Below, in pieces: positions 38,501 through 47,770 of a stretch of 64,000 nucleotides of DNA. The first letter of the stretch is position 1; each line of letters opens with the position of its first letter. The stretch is from Asterias amurensis (taxonomy: Eukaryota > Echinodermata > Asteroidea > Forcipulatida > Asteriidae). The stretch covers positions 27,091,927 to 27,155,926 of the forward strand of contig NC_092649.1 of NCBI RefSeq assembly GCF_032118995.1. Reading direction: 5' to 3'. The position numbers and the translations under genes are program-made. The notes under the pieces were generated by a model. That model saw nothing but the letters and a program-made list of their open reading frames with translations, made no database searches and was not told where the DNA came from.

Positions 38501-41500
38501 CAATTGAGTGGAGTCTTGGCCCATATTCGGGTTTTACTAAGCATGGATTATTTTGCTTAAGCAGAATGTTATGCTTAAGCAGCTTCAGAAATTGGGCCAT
38601 GATGTCATCGCAATTATTGAGAAAATAGAATGAGTTGTTTCAAACTGCTTTCCATCCATAAGGACCTGTGGTATGAATGCAATGGGAGACTTTGGGACGC
38701 TAGGTGGCAGCAGACCTACCAGGCAAATTTCCATTGTTTACGCAGTTCTGAGCGTGCGCACATGACCGAGAACAATGTATTTTACCTGGTAAGTCTGCTG
38801 CCACCAAGCGTCCCAAAAGTCTCCCATAACCAGGTATTGGCCTGACTCGTCAATGCAAGTAGAGTTTCAGGGTCCAGCCGTCAATTTCACCAAACTCTTC
38901 CTAACTTAGGATTAATCTTAGGACTTAGGACGAGTCCCAACCCTGCACTGTAGCATGCAGATCTTAAGATTGATCCTAAGTTAGGACGAGTTACTCGTTC
39001 TTACTCGAGATAGTCTAGCATTTCGTGAAATCGGCTGCAGGTGCTCTTACTTTATACGTATTGTATTAACTTCCACTTGATTCTTTCATGATTGTCTTTA
39101 ATAGAGCGTCAGATCAAACTCGTCCAGCAGTCAGCCAGCTATTACCAAACCAGTACTAAATCTTGACAGGAAGAGCAGTCCCGAGCGGGGACGTAGTAAG
39201 TCCCTTACGAGCCAGGCCGCTTTATTACCGGGGTCGGTGTCGCCCATAAGTGGACCAGAGCTTTCCTTGAGCCCCAACGAGCCAGTGAGGTTGCAGGTTA
39301 CAGCTCAGCCAGCAGCTGTGGCTCTTTTATCTCCAAGGACAGCCAGGACGATTGGAGTGACTGAGAGCGATGCTAAGCCATTCGGTAAGTCACTATTCCG
39401 CTGTGTCAAGTGAGTAGGGTATCGTGGCCGAGTGGTTAGGAGCTTCAAGCTCTGGTGGTTAAGTCATCGGGATGTGGGTTAGAATCCCGGTCAGGACACT
39501 TGTCTCCTTGAGCAAGACACTTAAAGGGAAGGTACACGTTTGGTAATTAATCAAAACAAATTTAACTTAAAGGCAGTGGACACTATTGGTAATTACTCAA
39601 AATAATTATTAGCATAAAACCTTTCTTGGTGACGAGTAATGGGCAGAGGTTGGTGGCATAAAACATTGTGAGAAATGGCTCCCTCTGAAGTGCCATAATT
39701 TTCGAGAAAGAAGTAATTTTCCACGAATTTGATTTTGAGACCTCAGATTTAGAACTTTAGTTCTCGAAATCAAACATCTAAACGCACACAACTTCGTGTG
39801 ACAAGGATTATTTTTCTTTCATCATCTCGCAACTTCGATGACCGATTCAGCTCAAATTTTCACAGGTTTGTTATTTTATGCATATGTTGAGATACACCGA
39901 CTGTCAAGGCTAGTCTTTGACAGTTACCAATAGTGTCCACTGTCTTTAAAAACTGACTTGGTACTGAGCATTGGAGAGCTGTTGATAGTATAAAACAATC
40001 TGAGAAACGGCTCCCTCTGAAGTAGCATATATTTTGAAGTAGAGGTAATTTCTCACTCAAATAATAAAAGACTTCTAGCTAGAAGTATTTTATTCCTATC
40101 TGAAAGCACACAAATTCGTCCAACAAGGGTGTTTTTTCTTTCATTATTATCTCGCAACTCCGACGACCTATTGAGCTCAAATTTTCACAGGTTTGTTATT
40201 TTATGCATATGTTGAGAAACACAAACTTTGAAGGCTAGTTTTCGACAATTACCAATAGTGTACCTTCTCTTTAACCATAAGCTTCTCTCCGCCCAGGTTC
40301 TGATTGTTTTTTAACTGGATGTTTTGATCAGCATGCTTTTTTTTTTTAAGATGATGAGAGCATACTTATCGAATTGTCAAATTAAAACCTACACTTCTTT
40401 TCAGAACCACCCCAACTCGATTAGAGATTACTATTACATCTTCAAGTACGCGCTAATCCTCCAATCAGATTGGCAGAATGGAGTGGTGATCAAAACCTAT
40501 ATTGCACGGCTAATATCACTACCATGCGTCTTGTGTGTTCTATGTCACGCGCCAAGTTTGCTTGAAGATAAATTTATACGTTATCACATGCGCGCTCGTG
40601 GAAATACGGAAAATATAGCGCGTCCGCGTCCCATGGCCGAGTTGGACGCAGAAGCGCTATATTTTTCCGTATTCCACTCGCGCTTGTGTGATAACTTATA
40701 GTGTTACCACAAGCCTTACTATATTATGTACATAACCGAATAAAATATTGTTTATATATTTTTATAGGCACTCCACAGAGTCGAAGAACAACTTCTCCAG
40801 GCAGGGGTCTCCTTGGAGGGTCTTCAGAAAGCGCTTCTAGAGCCAAGAGTGGGGATGCGATATCAAGGGGTCTCGTCAGTGCATCAGGGAGTCCGAGGAA
40901 CCTGCAGGTTGCACCCTCTTTTTGTCCTTTAAGTTCTCTCTTAAAACATATTATTTTAGTCAAGGCTATGGGCAATATTGTTTTGTTTTGTGATTCGCGA
41001 TTTATCTAATTTAACTGAGTCTTTATCATAGAGCTTTGTATATTGACTAGAGCGCTAACACCTCGTTATACACGCACTAAGGTTTTGAAGCTGTGTGGGC
41101 GCATCCATGTTTATGTACAAACCAATACAAATGCTTGAATTTTTGTACGGCAATTGTACGGCTATTTGCATGATAGTGCGCTTGTTCTTTTCTATGTGTC
41201 ATCGAACCAAAAAATGCAGCAAATGTGAACGCACAATCTGCTGATGAGCGTACAAACTGCGTGCGTCATGTTTAAAAGGTGCGTATGCTTTTTTTAATAC
41301 ATCAATCAAGTCAAACTTTCGGTTTTCGTAGTGCGGACGTACTCGAATGAGCAGTCGCGTACGTAAGCGCACAACCCGAATGTAACAAAATCGCGGCATT
41401 GTGTGTTTTAACTAAAAATTAAAATAGTTCCGTGACAACAACACATCAAACATGTCTGCGCCCAGGGTGGCTTCAAAACGCAGAGCAAGTTAGCGCTCTA

Positions 41501-44500
41501 GTCAATATATATAGCTCTATGGTTTTTATGCATCTTTTTGTGTATTTTATTGTTGTATATGATTGTTGTATCATTGTATTTAATGTGCTTTTAATGTGTT
41601 TTAATCTGTCATTGTTTTAATTGATTACCAGTATTTGTAATAATTATTTGATAGTGCATTGAGATTATTTGTTGATGTAATGTAAGAGTTAAATATTATT
41701 ATTATTTATTATTGTTATTATTATTATTCAGGTTGACTACAGAGATGCAAATAACGGTGCTGCAGCGGGTGCTGATTTACAACCCTTCCAGGTTAAGTTC
41801 ATCAAGAACATGATTGATGAATCGCTTGAGGATTTCAAGTAAGAAAAAGTTACCTTTTTTGAAGTTGTCTTTAACTTTCAAACCTTTTTGAGTACACTTT
41901 GTTTGTCTTTCTTTTGTGTGTGTGTGTGTGTGTGTGTTTTTTAAATTAAAGGCACTGGACACTATTGATAATTGTCAAAGACCAGTCTTCTCACTTCTCA
42001 TGCATAAAATAACAAATCTGTGAAAATTTGAGCTCAATCGGTCGTTGAATAAACACCCTTGTCACATGGAGTTGTGTGCGTTCAGATGCTTGATTTCGCG
42101 ACCTCAAATTCTAAATCTGAAGTCTCAAAATCAAATCTTTCTCGAAAACTACGTTACTTTAGAGGGAGCTGTTTCTCACATTGTTTTATACCATTAACAG
42201 CTCCCCATTACTTGTTACCGAGAAAGGTTTTATGCTTATAAATATTTTGAGTAATAACCACTAGTGTCCGCTGCCTTTAAGGAGCATCTCTTGGAGAGGA
42301 TATTTTTCTTCATATTTGTCATTTTAAATGTACCCAGGTAGGTTTCCTCAGGACATGCCGGATAAACAAGAAATAAATCAACAAAATAAGGTTGTAAACA
42401 GCCCACTTTCATTTGAAATATTTCCCTGTATCAATGTTCTAAACATGATTTGTTTCCCCTTGTTTACAGGGAATCCTTCCACCGAGAAATTCTACATTTG
42501 CAGCGAGAAATGGTCCGGCAGTTTCAAATACAACAGGTAAATAAATCATGATTCGGAAAGTTTCTTGCCTAAAACATTCTCTTTGAAATTCAATTAATTA
42601 GAAGTCTGACCAATTTAATATTTGTATTCTTTAAGTGTGCAATGACATGTATGATTTCTTGTTGAATTTAAAACAATCCGTTCATATTCATTATGTATCA
42701 AACTTGATTTCTTGATGGTATGCAAGTTAGCCATGCAAATCTGATTGTTGAATGTTGAATGTCCAATAATTTGTTGATATTCTTTATTCTTGATTATTGC
42801 TTAAGCAATTTGTTGACACTCTTTACATATATGTACATATGGCTTACTTTTGAATGTCCACTTATTTGTTGATAATTCGTCTTTCTTCTTGTCTGTAAAC
42901 AAATATGATTTCTTGATGATTGCTCAATAGTTTGCTGACATACTTTGTTTTTAATATACAAATGTGATTTCTTATACACCAATCTGTTGAAATTCTTTAT
43001 GTATGCAAACTTGATTTATCGATGATTTCTCGGCAACTTATTCCCTATTCTTTTATATTTTGATTCCATATTGAACGTACAACAATTTGTTGATATTCTT
43101 CTTGTATGCAAACATAATTTCTTGTCGAATGCTCAGCAGTTTGTTGACATTCTTCCCATATGCAATATTTTGTTTCTTGACTGTCCCAATTGTTTCTTTT
43201 CCAATGCTCAGCAGGTCTATTGACTTCCTTTACACTGAATTTGTTTGTTTGTTGAATGTCCACACTGTTTTAAATATTCTTCTCGTATGCAAACTTTATT
43301 TCTTGTCGAATGTTCAGCAGTTTGCTGACATTCTTTACATGTGTAATGATTAATGAATATGCTCTCCTTTTGAATGTCCAATAATTTGTTGATAATTTGT
43401 GTATGCAAACATGATTTCTTGTTGAATTTGTTGACATCCTTTACATGCAGTGTATATGCAAATATAATTGTTGAATGTCCAATAATCTGTTCATATTCGT
43501 CTTGTACATGTAGACAAACATGATTTATTGTCAAATGCCTAGCAATTTGTTGACATTCTTTACATGCAAATATTGTTGTTTCTTGTTTTAGGTCAGCCGT
43601 CTTTCACTCAGCTGTGTGTGTTGAAATGATAGTGTACTGATTTGATTTGATTTGATTTGATAATGTACTACAGTTTTTTTATTTTTTGTTTTTATTTTTT
43701 ATTTTTTTATTTTTTATTTTATTTATTTTTTTTTGGGGGGGGGCTTTGGCTTGTTTACATTTCTAAAAAGTGTCTCCATCTTCCTTTTGTTTTCTATTAT
43801 TGGAGTTCATCTTATGTCTATGTTTTTTTTAATTTATCTAAATCAATGGGGTCTTTACTTTTATGTATTGTGCATTCAATTAAAAAAAAAATTGTCCTAG
43901 ATCGATTACTTTAGTGTCTTAGTGTCATCTGAATATTTTAATCGTAACTTTTTTTTAAATCTTTATCTAAATCAATGGTTATTTTACTTTTATATATATG
44001 TGCATTCAATGATATTGTTTTGTCCTAGATCGATTACTTTAGTGTATCTGAATATTTTAATAGTAGTTTTTTTATTGATAAAATAGAATTAGTTTCTAAC
44101 TGCTTTCAATCCATAAGGACCTGTGGTATAAATGCGAAAAAATAGTCAATAGCCTAACGTTTTGACGCTAGTGGGGTCTTTCTCAAAGTTCCCATGAAGA
44201 CTCTGCTGGTGTCGGAACATTAGGCCATGAACTTTTTTTGTGCAGTCTTTTTAATTGTAACAATTGTAATTAGAGTAGTATGGAAAACAATTAACTTCAC
44301 ATATACAAAAGCCACTCTGATAAGTTTTCTAATTAGAAGGACATTTTGATACCTTAATTTTCTTTCCAGTTGGACACATTTCATTACTTATTTTGTGGAT
44401 ATTTTTTTCACAGATTGAGATGCAAGCCACTCTTGAGAAGTATTCCGTTAATGAGGGTTTGCTGGCTGAGCTGGAGAGACTTCGAGAAGAGAACAAAAGC

Positions 44501-44518
44501 CTAAAAGCCAAATACTGA
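26566..44518 (+). CDS. NEDD1: NEDD1: WD40 protein that targets gamma-tubulin ring complexes (15 coding exons)
   Basis: Exons joined in frame: 26566-26698, 27973-28067, 29299-29415, 31080-31217, 31323-31463, 32490-32719, 33373-33571, 35326-35569, 36890-36988, 37750-37934, 39105-39384, 40768-40907, 41732-41838, 42470-42536, 44414-44518. They give 2280 nt, 759 residues plus TGA; the vertebrate protein is about 660. Residues 1 to about 351 form the WD40 propeller (ASGGEDIKLWD, STGLDKRIVCYD, SAHKSSVQ). Residues 352-667 are a Ser/Pro-rich linker with about ten SP and four TP sites, as expected for Cdk/Plk1 control; DIISPIRE and DFFSPLSE resemble the FSPIRD motif of vertebrate NEDD1. Residues 668-759 are the coiled-coil gamma-tubulin-binding tail (KYSVNEGLLAELERLREEN). 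NEDD1 recruits gamma-TuRC to centrosomes and spindles; that role here is from homology. All introns but the first are GT-AG. Intron 1 is AT-AC, and exon 4 has no counterpart in the vertebrate protein. The start fits the family N-terminus and the context ACCATGG. Confidence 0.95.
26816..27069 (+). repeat. Dispersed repeat R, copy 1
   Basis: About 255 bp recur at 34972-35229 with high similarity, including GAGATGAGATTGTTCAG, CAGCCTGGTGAAGAAAATCAG and GTAATGACTCTCACCCCTG. Both copies are in NEDD1 introns in the same orientation. Family unknown. Confidence 0.85.
27434..27808 (+). mobile_element. A1 element in NEDD1 intron 1
   Basis: Full length, with left tip TTAAAGGCAGTGAACACTA and right tip TAGTGTCCACTATCTTTAA. 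It ends about 140 bp before the U12 branch site. Confidence 0.85.
28092..28479 (+). mobile_element. A1 element 25 bp behind a NEDD1 splice donor
   Basis: Full-length copy with tips TTAAAGGCAGTGGACAC and GTGTCCACTGCTTTTAA. It inserted just downstream of the exon 2 donor at 28068 without touching it. Confidence 0.85.
28852..29010 (+). mobile_element. A1 element, left half only
   Basis: Starts TAAAGGCAGTGGACACTA and runs to GAAAGAAGTAATTTGATTTG, where it is replaced by a minus-strand tRNA-derived SINE. Confidence 0.75.
29011..29216 (-). mobile_element. S1 tRNA-derived SINE, 5' part
   Basis: On the minus strand it starts with GTCGTGGCTGAGCGGTTAAG (box A-like) and has GGGTTCAAATCCCC (box B). The CGTCCCATCTGAAGG/GGACGAAGC body matches the copy at 31493-31919. 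The 3' tail is missing and it abuts half an A1 element. Confidence 0.8.
30371..30766 (+). repeat. 15-mer GTAATGCGACTAACC, four copies
   Basis: Exact copies at 30371-30385, 30386-30400, 30573-30587 and 30752-30766 in NEDD1 intron 3. The first two are directly adjacent, and copies 2 and 4 are followed by ATGG. The sequence between copies is unrelated. Confidence 0.9.
31080..31217 (+). CDS. NEDD1: NEDD1 exon 4: extra 46-codon in-frame exon in the propeller
   Basis: A 138-nt phase 0/0 segment is bounded by ACTTGCAG and CCC|GTAAGT. It is open throughout in the NEDD1 frame and reads through into exon 5 without a shift. It would insert 46 residues (starting VQPYVNFLGVVLTPEDEHS) between KKTYT and GHQDSVTC, where vertebrate NEDD1 has only a short loop before the next WD repeat. 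Because it is symmetric, it could be constitutive or a skippable cassette. Chance is possible, but an open 138-mer with two strong sites in exactly the right phase is unlikely. Confidence 0.6.
31493..31919 (-). mobile_element. S1 tRNA-derived SINE, full length
   Basis: On the minus strand: a tRNA-like head (GTCGTGGCCGAGCGGTT, then GGGTTCGAATCCCC), a body with GGACGTAAAGCCATTGG, GCGCTATATAAGACTTTG near the end, and an (ATT)n tail at 31493-31512. The complete head-to-tail structure marks the family as Pol III-derived. Confidence 0.88.
32153..32475 (+). mobile_element. A1 element whose end is replaced by the NEDD1 exon 6 acceptor
   Basis: Similarity to A1 runs from TTCAAGACACTGGACACTA to CTATCAACCTCTCCC and stops about 14 bp before the exon 6 acceptor (TTTCCTTTATAG, AG at 32488-32489). 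The final 65 bp or so of the element, including its right tip, is missing. Confidence 0.8.
33694..34054 (+). mobile_element. A1 element in NEDD1 intron 7
   Basis: Tips TTAAAGACACTGGACAC and GTGTCCACTGCCTTTAA are intact. It lacks a short stretch around the CATATGCATAAAATAACAAAC block. Confidence 0.85.
34308..34500 (+). mobile_element. S2 tRNA-derived SINE, copy 1
   Basis: The head GGTCTAGTTGGTAAGAC (box A) and GGGTTCGAATCCCACCC (box B) have tRNA-like spacing. They are followed by a non-tRNA body ending TGTATGGGTAAAAACC. The stem is imperfect, so it is not a working tRNA gene. Confidence 0.8.
34563..34790 (+). mobile_element. S2 tRNA-derived SINE, copy 2
   Basis: Same head and body as copy 1 (AGTCTAGTTGGTAAGAC; GGGTTTGAATCCCACCC). 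It lies some 60 bp downstream in the same orientation, so this is a tandem pair. A minus-strand fragment of the same body occurs at about 36085-36128. Confidence 0.8.
34972..35229 (+). repeat. Dispersed repeat R, copy 2
   Basis: Matches 26816-27069 over its whole length in the same orientation (GAGATGAGATTGTTCAG to GACTCTCACCCCTG). Confidence 0.85.
35626..35992 (+). mobile_element. S1 tRNA-derived SINE, full length, plus strand
   Basis: Box A TGGCCGAGTGG at 35634-35644 and box B GGTTCGAATCC at 35693-35703. The body ends GAGCGCTATATAAGAAGCC followed by (ATT)n. It starts 56 bp after the donor of NEDD1 exon 8. Confidence 0.9.
36203..36322 (+). mobile_element. A1 element, truncated
   Basis: The left part only (TTAAGGACACTGGACATA to GTTGTGAGATAATAATTGAA). 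The right half is absent. Confidence 0.65.
36449..36802 (+). mobile_element. A1 element just before NEDD1 exon 9
   Basis: Tips TTAAAGGCAGTGGATAC and GTGTCCAGTGTCTTTAA. It ends 88 bp before the exon 9 acceptor. Confidence 0.85.
37978..38364 (+). mobile_element. A1 element in NEDD1 intron 10
   Basis: Full length with tips TTAAAGGCAGTGGACAC and GTGTCCAGGGTATTTAA, 43 bp behind the exon 10 donor. Confidence 0.85.
38400..38610 (+). mobile_element. C element (TTGCTTAAGCAG type)
   Basis: Matches the C element at 53889-54132: shared TTTCATGCCATATACATTGC, GGTATTGAGCTATTGTTTAC, TACTAAGCATGGATTATTTTG and a closing GCTTAAGCAG. The left tip is lost. Confidence 0.7.
38676..38830. repeat. Inverted repeat, about 45-bp arms
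   Basis: ATGGGAGACTTTGGGACGC and GGTGGCAGCAGAC on the left are answered by GTCTGCTGCCACC and GCGTCCCAAAAGTCTCCCAT on the right. The spacer is about 60 bp. Confidence 0.8.
38875..39040 (+). mobile_element. B1 palindromic element before NEDD1 exon 11
   Basis: Degenerate copy of the B1 family: GTCAATTTCACCAAACTCTT at the left, CTAACTTAGGAT/ATCCTAAGTTAGGACGAG inside, TTTCGTGAAATCGGC at the right. It ends 64 bp before the exon 11 acceptor. Confidence 0.75.
39521..40274 (+). mobile_element. A2 element nested in an S1 SINE
   Basis: Tips TTAAAGGGAAGGTACACG and GTGTACCTTCTCTTTAA, with TTAA on both sides. It is itself interrupted at TTAA by A1 at 39567-39949. Confidence 0.85.
39567..39949 (+). mobile_element. 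A1 element nested in A2: shows the TTAA target duplication
   Basis: Left junction AACTTAAAGGCAGTGG, right junction CTGTCTTTAAAAACTGAC. The uninterrupted A2 at 7352-7726 reads AACTTAAAAACTGAC at this point. One TTAA became two, so the element proper begins AGGCAG and the target is TTAA. Confidence 0.92.
40568..40702. repeat. Inverted repeat of about 60-bp arms in NEDD1 intron 11
   Basis: The arms TATACGTTATCACATG...ACGGAAAATATAGCGC and GCGCTATATTTTTCCGT...TGTGTGATAACTTATA pair with few mismatches. It ends about 65 bp before the exon 12 acceptor. Confidence 0.85.
41029..41520. mobile_element. Large terminal-inverted-repeat element, about 490 bp
   Basis: ATAGAGCTTTGTATATTGAC and CTAGAGCGCTAAC at the left match GTTAGCGCTCTAG and GTCAATATATATAGCTCTAT at the right. 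GGGCGCATCCATGTTT and AACATGTCTGCGCCC extend the symmetry inward. Confidence 0.75.
41946..42280 (+). mobile_element. A1 element in NEDD1 intron 13
   Basis: Tips TTAAAGGCACTGGACAC and GTGTCCGCTGCCTTTAA. Short internal deletions relative to full copies. Confidence 0.8.
42690..43590 (+). repeat. Degenerate minisatellite filling NEDD1 intron 14
   Basis: Irregular units of about 50-100 bp share ATGCAAACATGATTTCTTG, TTGAATGCTCAGCA and TTTGTTGACATTCTT. Spacing drifts, so the array is old. Confidence 0.7.
43831..44070 (+). repeat. Tandem duplication, about 128-bp period
   Basis: Two copies share ATCTAAATCAATGG, ATGTGCATTCAAT and GTCCTAGATCGATTACTTTA. It lies in the last NEDD1 intron. Confidence 0.8.
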
Positions 44519-44519
44519 C

Positions 44520-46150
44520 ACCATGGCAAGTGCAAGCTATACTTCAGAAATAAAATGCAAGCCACATCGTGAAGACTGTTCTATCAATGAGATTTTACTT
44601 GAAAGAGACTAAGAGAATGGGAGCCACATAGCCCACTACCAAAAACCAGAAAGAATTTGCTCCGGGAGACGAAGCGAAGAGAACGAGGAAGCACCTTGTT
44701 AGAGTGAAATATTGACACCATGGGAGAGGGAAAACGCACGCCATACTTGAGAAATAAAACGCAAGGCATACCTTGAAGAATGTTCCATCAATGAGATTTT
44801 ACTTGAAAGAGACTAAGAGAATGGGAGCCAGATAGCCCACTACCAAAAACCAGAAAGAATTTGTTCCGGGAGACGAAGCGAAGAGAACGAGGAAGCACCT
44901 TGATAGAGTGAAATATTGACACCATGGGAGAGGGAAAACGCACGCCTTACTTGAGAAATAAAACGCAAGGCATATCTTGAAGAATGTTCTCACAAAGAGG
45001 TTTTGCTTTGGAAGGACCAAGAAAAGAGAAGAAGAACACAGACAGCCAGCTTCCAAAATTTAGAAATGTTCAATCAACTAGGATTTGCTGTGGAGAGACT
45101 AAGTGAAGCGAACAAGAATCTTATTAGAGCAAAATACAAGGGGAGAGAGACAATGCAAGCCATACTTGGGAAATAATATGCAAGCCATACTTGGGAAATG
45201 TTCCATCAGTGAGGTTAGGCTCTGGAGAGACTAAAGGAAGAGAACAAGAACCTTAGAGAGAAATATTGACGCCGTGGTAGAGGGGACAAATGCAATCGAT
45301 ATCTGAGAAATGGTCCATCACTGCCCCTTTGCTTTGAAAGACTAAATGTAGAGAGCAAGAACCAGACAGCTAACTACTTAAACTAAAACCATTGGTGAGG
45401 AGAAATGCAAGCCAAACATGAGAAATGTTCAACCAATGAGGCTTTGCTGTGGAGAAACTAAGTGAAAACAAGAACCATACAGCCAACTACTAACCATTGA
45501 TGAGGAGAAATGCAAGCCAAACTTGAGAAATGTTCAATCAATGAGGCTTTGCTGTGGAGCAACTTAGTGAAAACAAGAACCAGACAGCCAACTACTAACC
45601 ATTGGTGAGGAGAAATGCAAGCCAAACTTGAGAAATGTTCAATCAGTGAGGCTTTGCTTTGGAGAAACTAAGTGAAAACAAGAACCATACAGCCAACTAC
45701 TAACCATTGGTGAGGAGAAATGCAAGCCAAACTTGAGAAATGTTCAACCAGTGAGGCTTTGCTTTGGAGAAACTAAGTGAAAACAAGAACCAGACAGCCA
45801 ACTACATGTACTTGCCATTGGTGAGGAGAAATGCAAGCCAAACTTGAGAAATGTTTAACCAATGAGGCTTTGCTGTGGAGAAACAAAGTGAAAGCAAGAA
45901 CCAGACAGCCAACTACTAACCATTGGTGAGGAGAAATGCAAGCCAAATTTGAGAAATGTTCAACCAATGAGGCTATGCTGTGGAGAAACAAAGTGAAAGC
46001 AAGAACCAGACAGCCAACTACTAACCATTGGTGAGGAGAAATGCAAGCCAAATTTGAGAAATGTTCAGGCAATGAGGCTATGCTGTGGAGAAACAAAGTG
46101 AAAGCAAGAACCAGACAGCCAACTACTAACCATTGGTGAGGAGAAATGCC
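44520..46150 (+). repeat. Tandem array of degenerate copies of the last NEDD1 exon
   Basis: About 13 units follow the terminal exon directly. A unit at about 45175-45280 carries, in exon order, ATGCAAGCCATACTTG, AAATGTTCCATC, GTGAGG, CTGGAGAGACT, GGAAGAGAACAAGAACCT and AAATATTGACGCCGTGG. The exon has ATGCAAGCCACTCTTG, AAGTATTCCGTT, ATGAGG, CTGGAGAGACT, GAAGAGAACAAAAGCCT and AAATACTGACACCATGG. The first two units are about 200 bp with extra sequence. The last seven (about 45395-46145) are near-uniform 102-110 bp units. Units carry a deletion around GCTGAGC and in-frame stops, and lack a pyrimidine tract and AG where the exon's acceptor sits, so they are not usable exons. Confidence 0.85.
44549..44554 (+). 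terminator. Probable NEDD1 polyadenylation signal
   Basis: AATAAA begins 31 nt after the NEDD1 stop codon. The same hexamer recurs in the next units of the exon-derived array (for example GAGAAATAAAACGC near 44752 and 44953), so cleavage could use more than one site. Confidence 0.5.
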
Positions 46151-46519
46151 AATACCAGGGCACGGGAGAAAATTGATCTGGATTGCCTGGCCTTAAAATT
46201 CCATGTGTGGTCCCTTCTTTTTGGGACATTTCGTTTTAGTTTGGCAAGTTCTTTTTAAAAGTCAACGTTATTTAGCATTCATCAGAATTCAAGTTGTTTA
46301 TTTATGTCTGGAATATAAAAGTCTGTGCAACTTTAATCTTTACTGACTTCGATCCCACTGTTTCGTATCGGTCACACTTGTATATACCTGTATTTATATT
46401 TGAACTTAAGGACAGCGTTGGTATGGCTGGTAAAAATGCTGCCTTGAACCGCTATACATGCCCAATACTTTGTTTTCGAAAGGTCAAGGGCACCATGGAG
46501 TTCTCTTTTTGGCGCCCCT

Positions 46520-47207
46520 GATTTGGAACATTGCAAGGGGCATGAAGGCAAAGGGGGCAACAGAGAATGGACTCTGTTGTCTCAGTACAGTGTCAGGCTC
46601 GAATACAGGCACAATTCTGGCACCTCTGTCCATGACTAAGGTGTACATTTCTATTTGAACATTTCAAGGGGCACAAAGGCAGTGGCATGGGGCAACGGAG
46701 AATGGACTCCGTTGTCTCAGTATGGTGTCAGGCTCGAATACAGGCATAATTCTGTCGCCTCTGACCGTGACTGAAGGTGTACATTTCTATTTGAACTTTT
46801 CAAGGGGCACAAAGGCAGTGGCATGGGGCAACGGAGAATGGACTCCGTTGTCTCAGTACAGTGTCAGGCTCGAATACAGGCACACTTCTGGCGCCTCTGA
46901 CCATGACTGAAGGTGGACATTTCTATTTGAACTTTTCAAGGGGCACAAAGGCAGTGGCGTGGGGCAACGGAGAATGGACTCCGTTGTCTCAGTACAGTGT
47001 CAGGCTCGAATATAGGCACACTTCTGGCGCCTCTGACCATGACTGAAGGTGTACATTTCTATTTGAACATTTGAAGGGGCACAAAGGCAGTGGCATGGGG
47101 CAACGGAGAATGGACTCTGTTGTCTTAGTACAGTGTCAGGCTCGAATACAGGCACAATTCTGTCGCCTCTGACCATGACTGAAGGTGTACATTTCTATTT
47201 GAACGTC
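46520..47207 (+). repeat. 136-bp satellite, five copies
   Basis: AATGGACT recurs at 46565, 46701, 46837, 46973 and 47109, an exact 136-bp step. Units contain GGGGCACAAAGGCAGTGGC, GTGTCAGGCTCGAATACAGG and GCGCCTCTGACCATGACTG. Copies are almost identical. It is unrelated to the exon-derived array next to it. Confidence 0.93.
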
Positions 47208-47770
47208 TCAAACATTTACTTTTAATCGTAAATACAATATTCATAAGCAATTAATGGTTGTTGTTGTTGAACAATCATCTGTTGTTGAACAATCATCTTC
47301 TATGGAGCACATCAAGAGATTTGGTTCTCGGCCAATAAAATTGACAACCCGTTACCGTGGTATAATAATAATATCCATGGCAGGATAATGAGAATAGTGT
47401 ATAGAATCTTGAAGCTAAAATGTTTCATTCACAGTAACGTTTTTGAACGTTATAGTTTTTTGGTGAGCACGAAATTATTTCGAGCGCACGAAAACAAGAA
47501 CCTTAATTTGACTATTTCTTGGATACTTGGCATTTGTTTTTACCGCATGTCCCTATATTAGGGCCTCCGTAGTAATAGAAAGTTTACACGCAACTTGGGA
47601 AATTTAATTCCATTTCTAAATGTAACGGAGTTTCAGGCAGAGCATTATTGCATAATGTTAAGACTTTGATAATGTTTAAAAACTGTATTTTTATACAATT
47701 CAATGCTGTACAGTCCGCTAAATTTGACTTGACTACCTATGCAAAAGAATGAATTATCTCACAGTGAATG

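Larger units (their letters stand above)
39419..40310 (+). mobile_element. S1 SINE split by nested A2 and A1 elements
   Basis: The SINE head (TCGTGGCCGAGTGGTTAGG) runs to GAGCAAGACAC at 39520. The A2 element follows, and after 40274 the SINE resumes (CCATAAGCTTCTCTCCGCCC), as in the intact copy (ATAATTGCTTCTCTCCACCC). It is the oldest layer of a three-deep nest. Confidence 0.75.

Noticed and set aside
42339..42402. Possible extra NEDD1 exon between exons 13 and 14
   Set aside because: AG and GT boundaries exist, but the peptide interrupts the conserved DFK-ESFHREI join and has no counterpart.
45773..46096. 107-codon minus-strand frame with internal repeats
   Set aside because: Antisense reading of the exon-derived array; the periodicity is that of the DNA repeat.
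46722..47046. Overlapping repeated frames on the plus strand
   Set aside because: Translation of the 136-bp satellite; each ends at the same stop in the unit.
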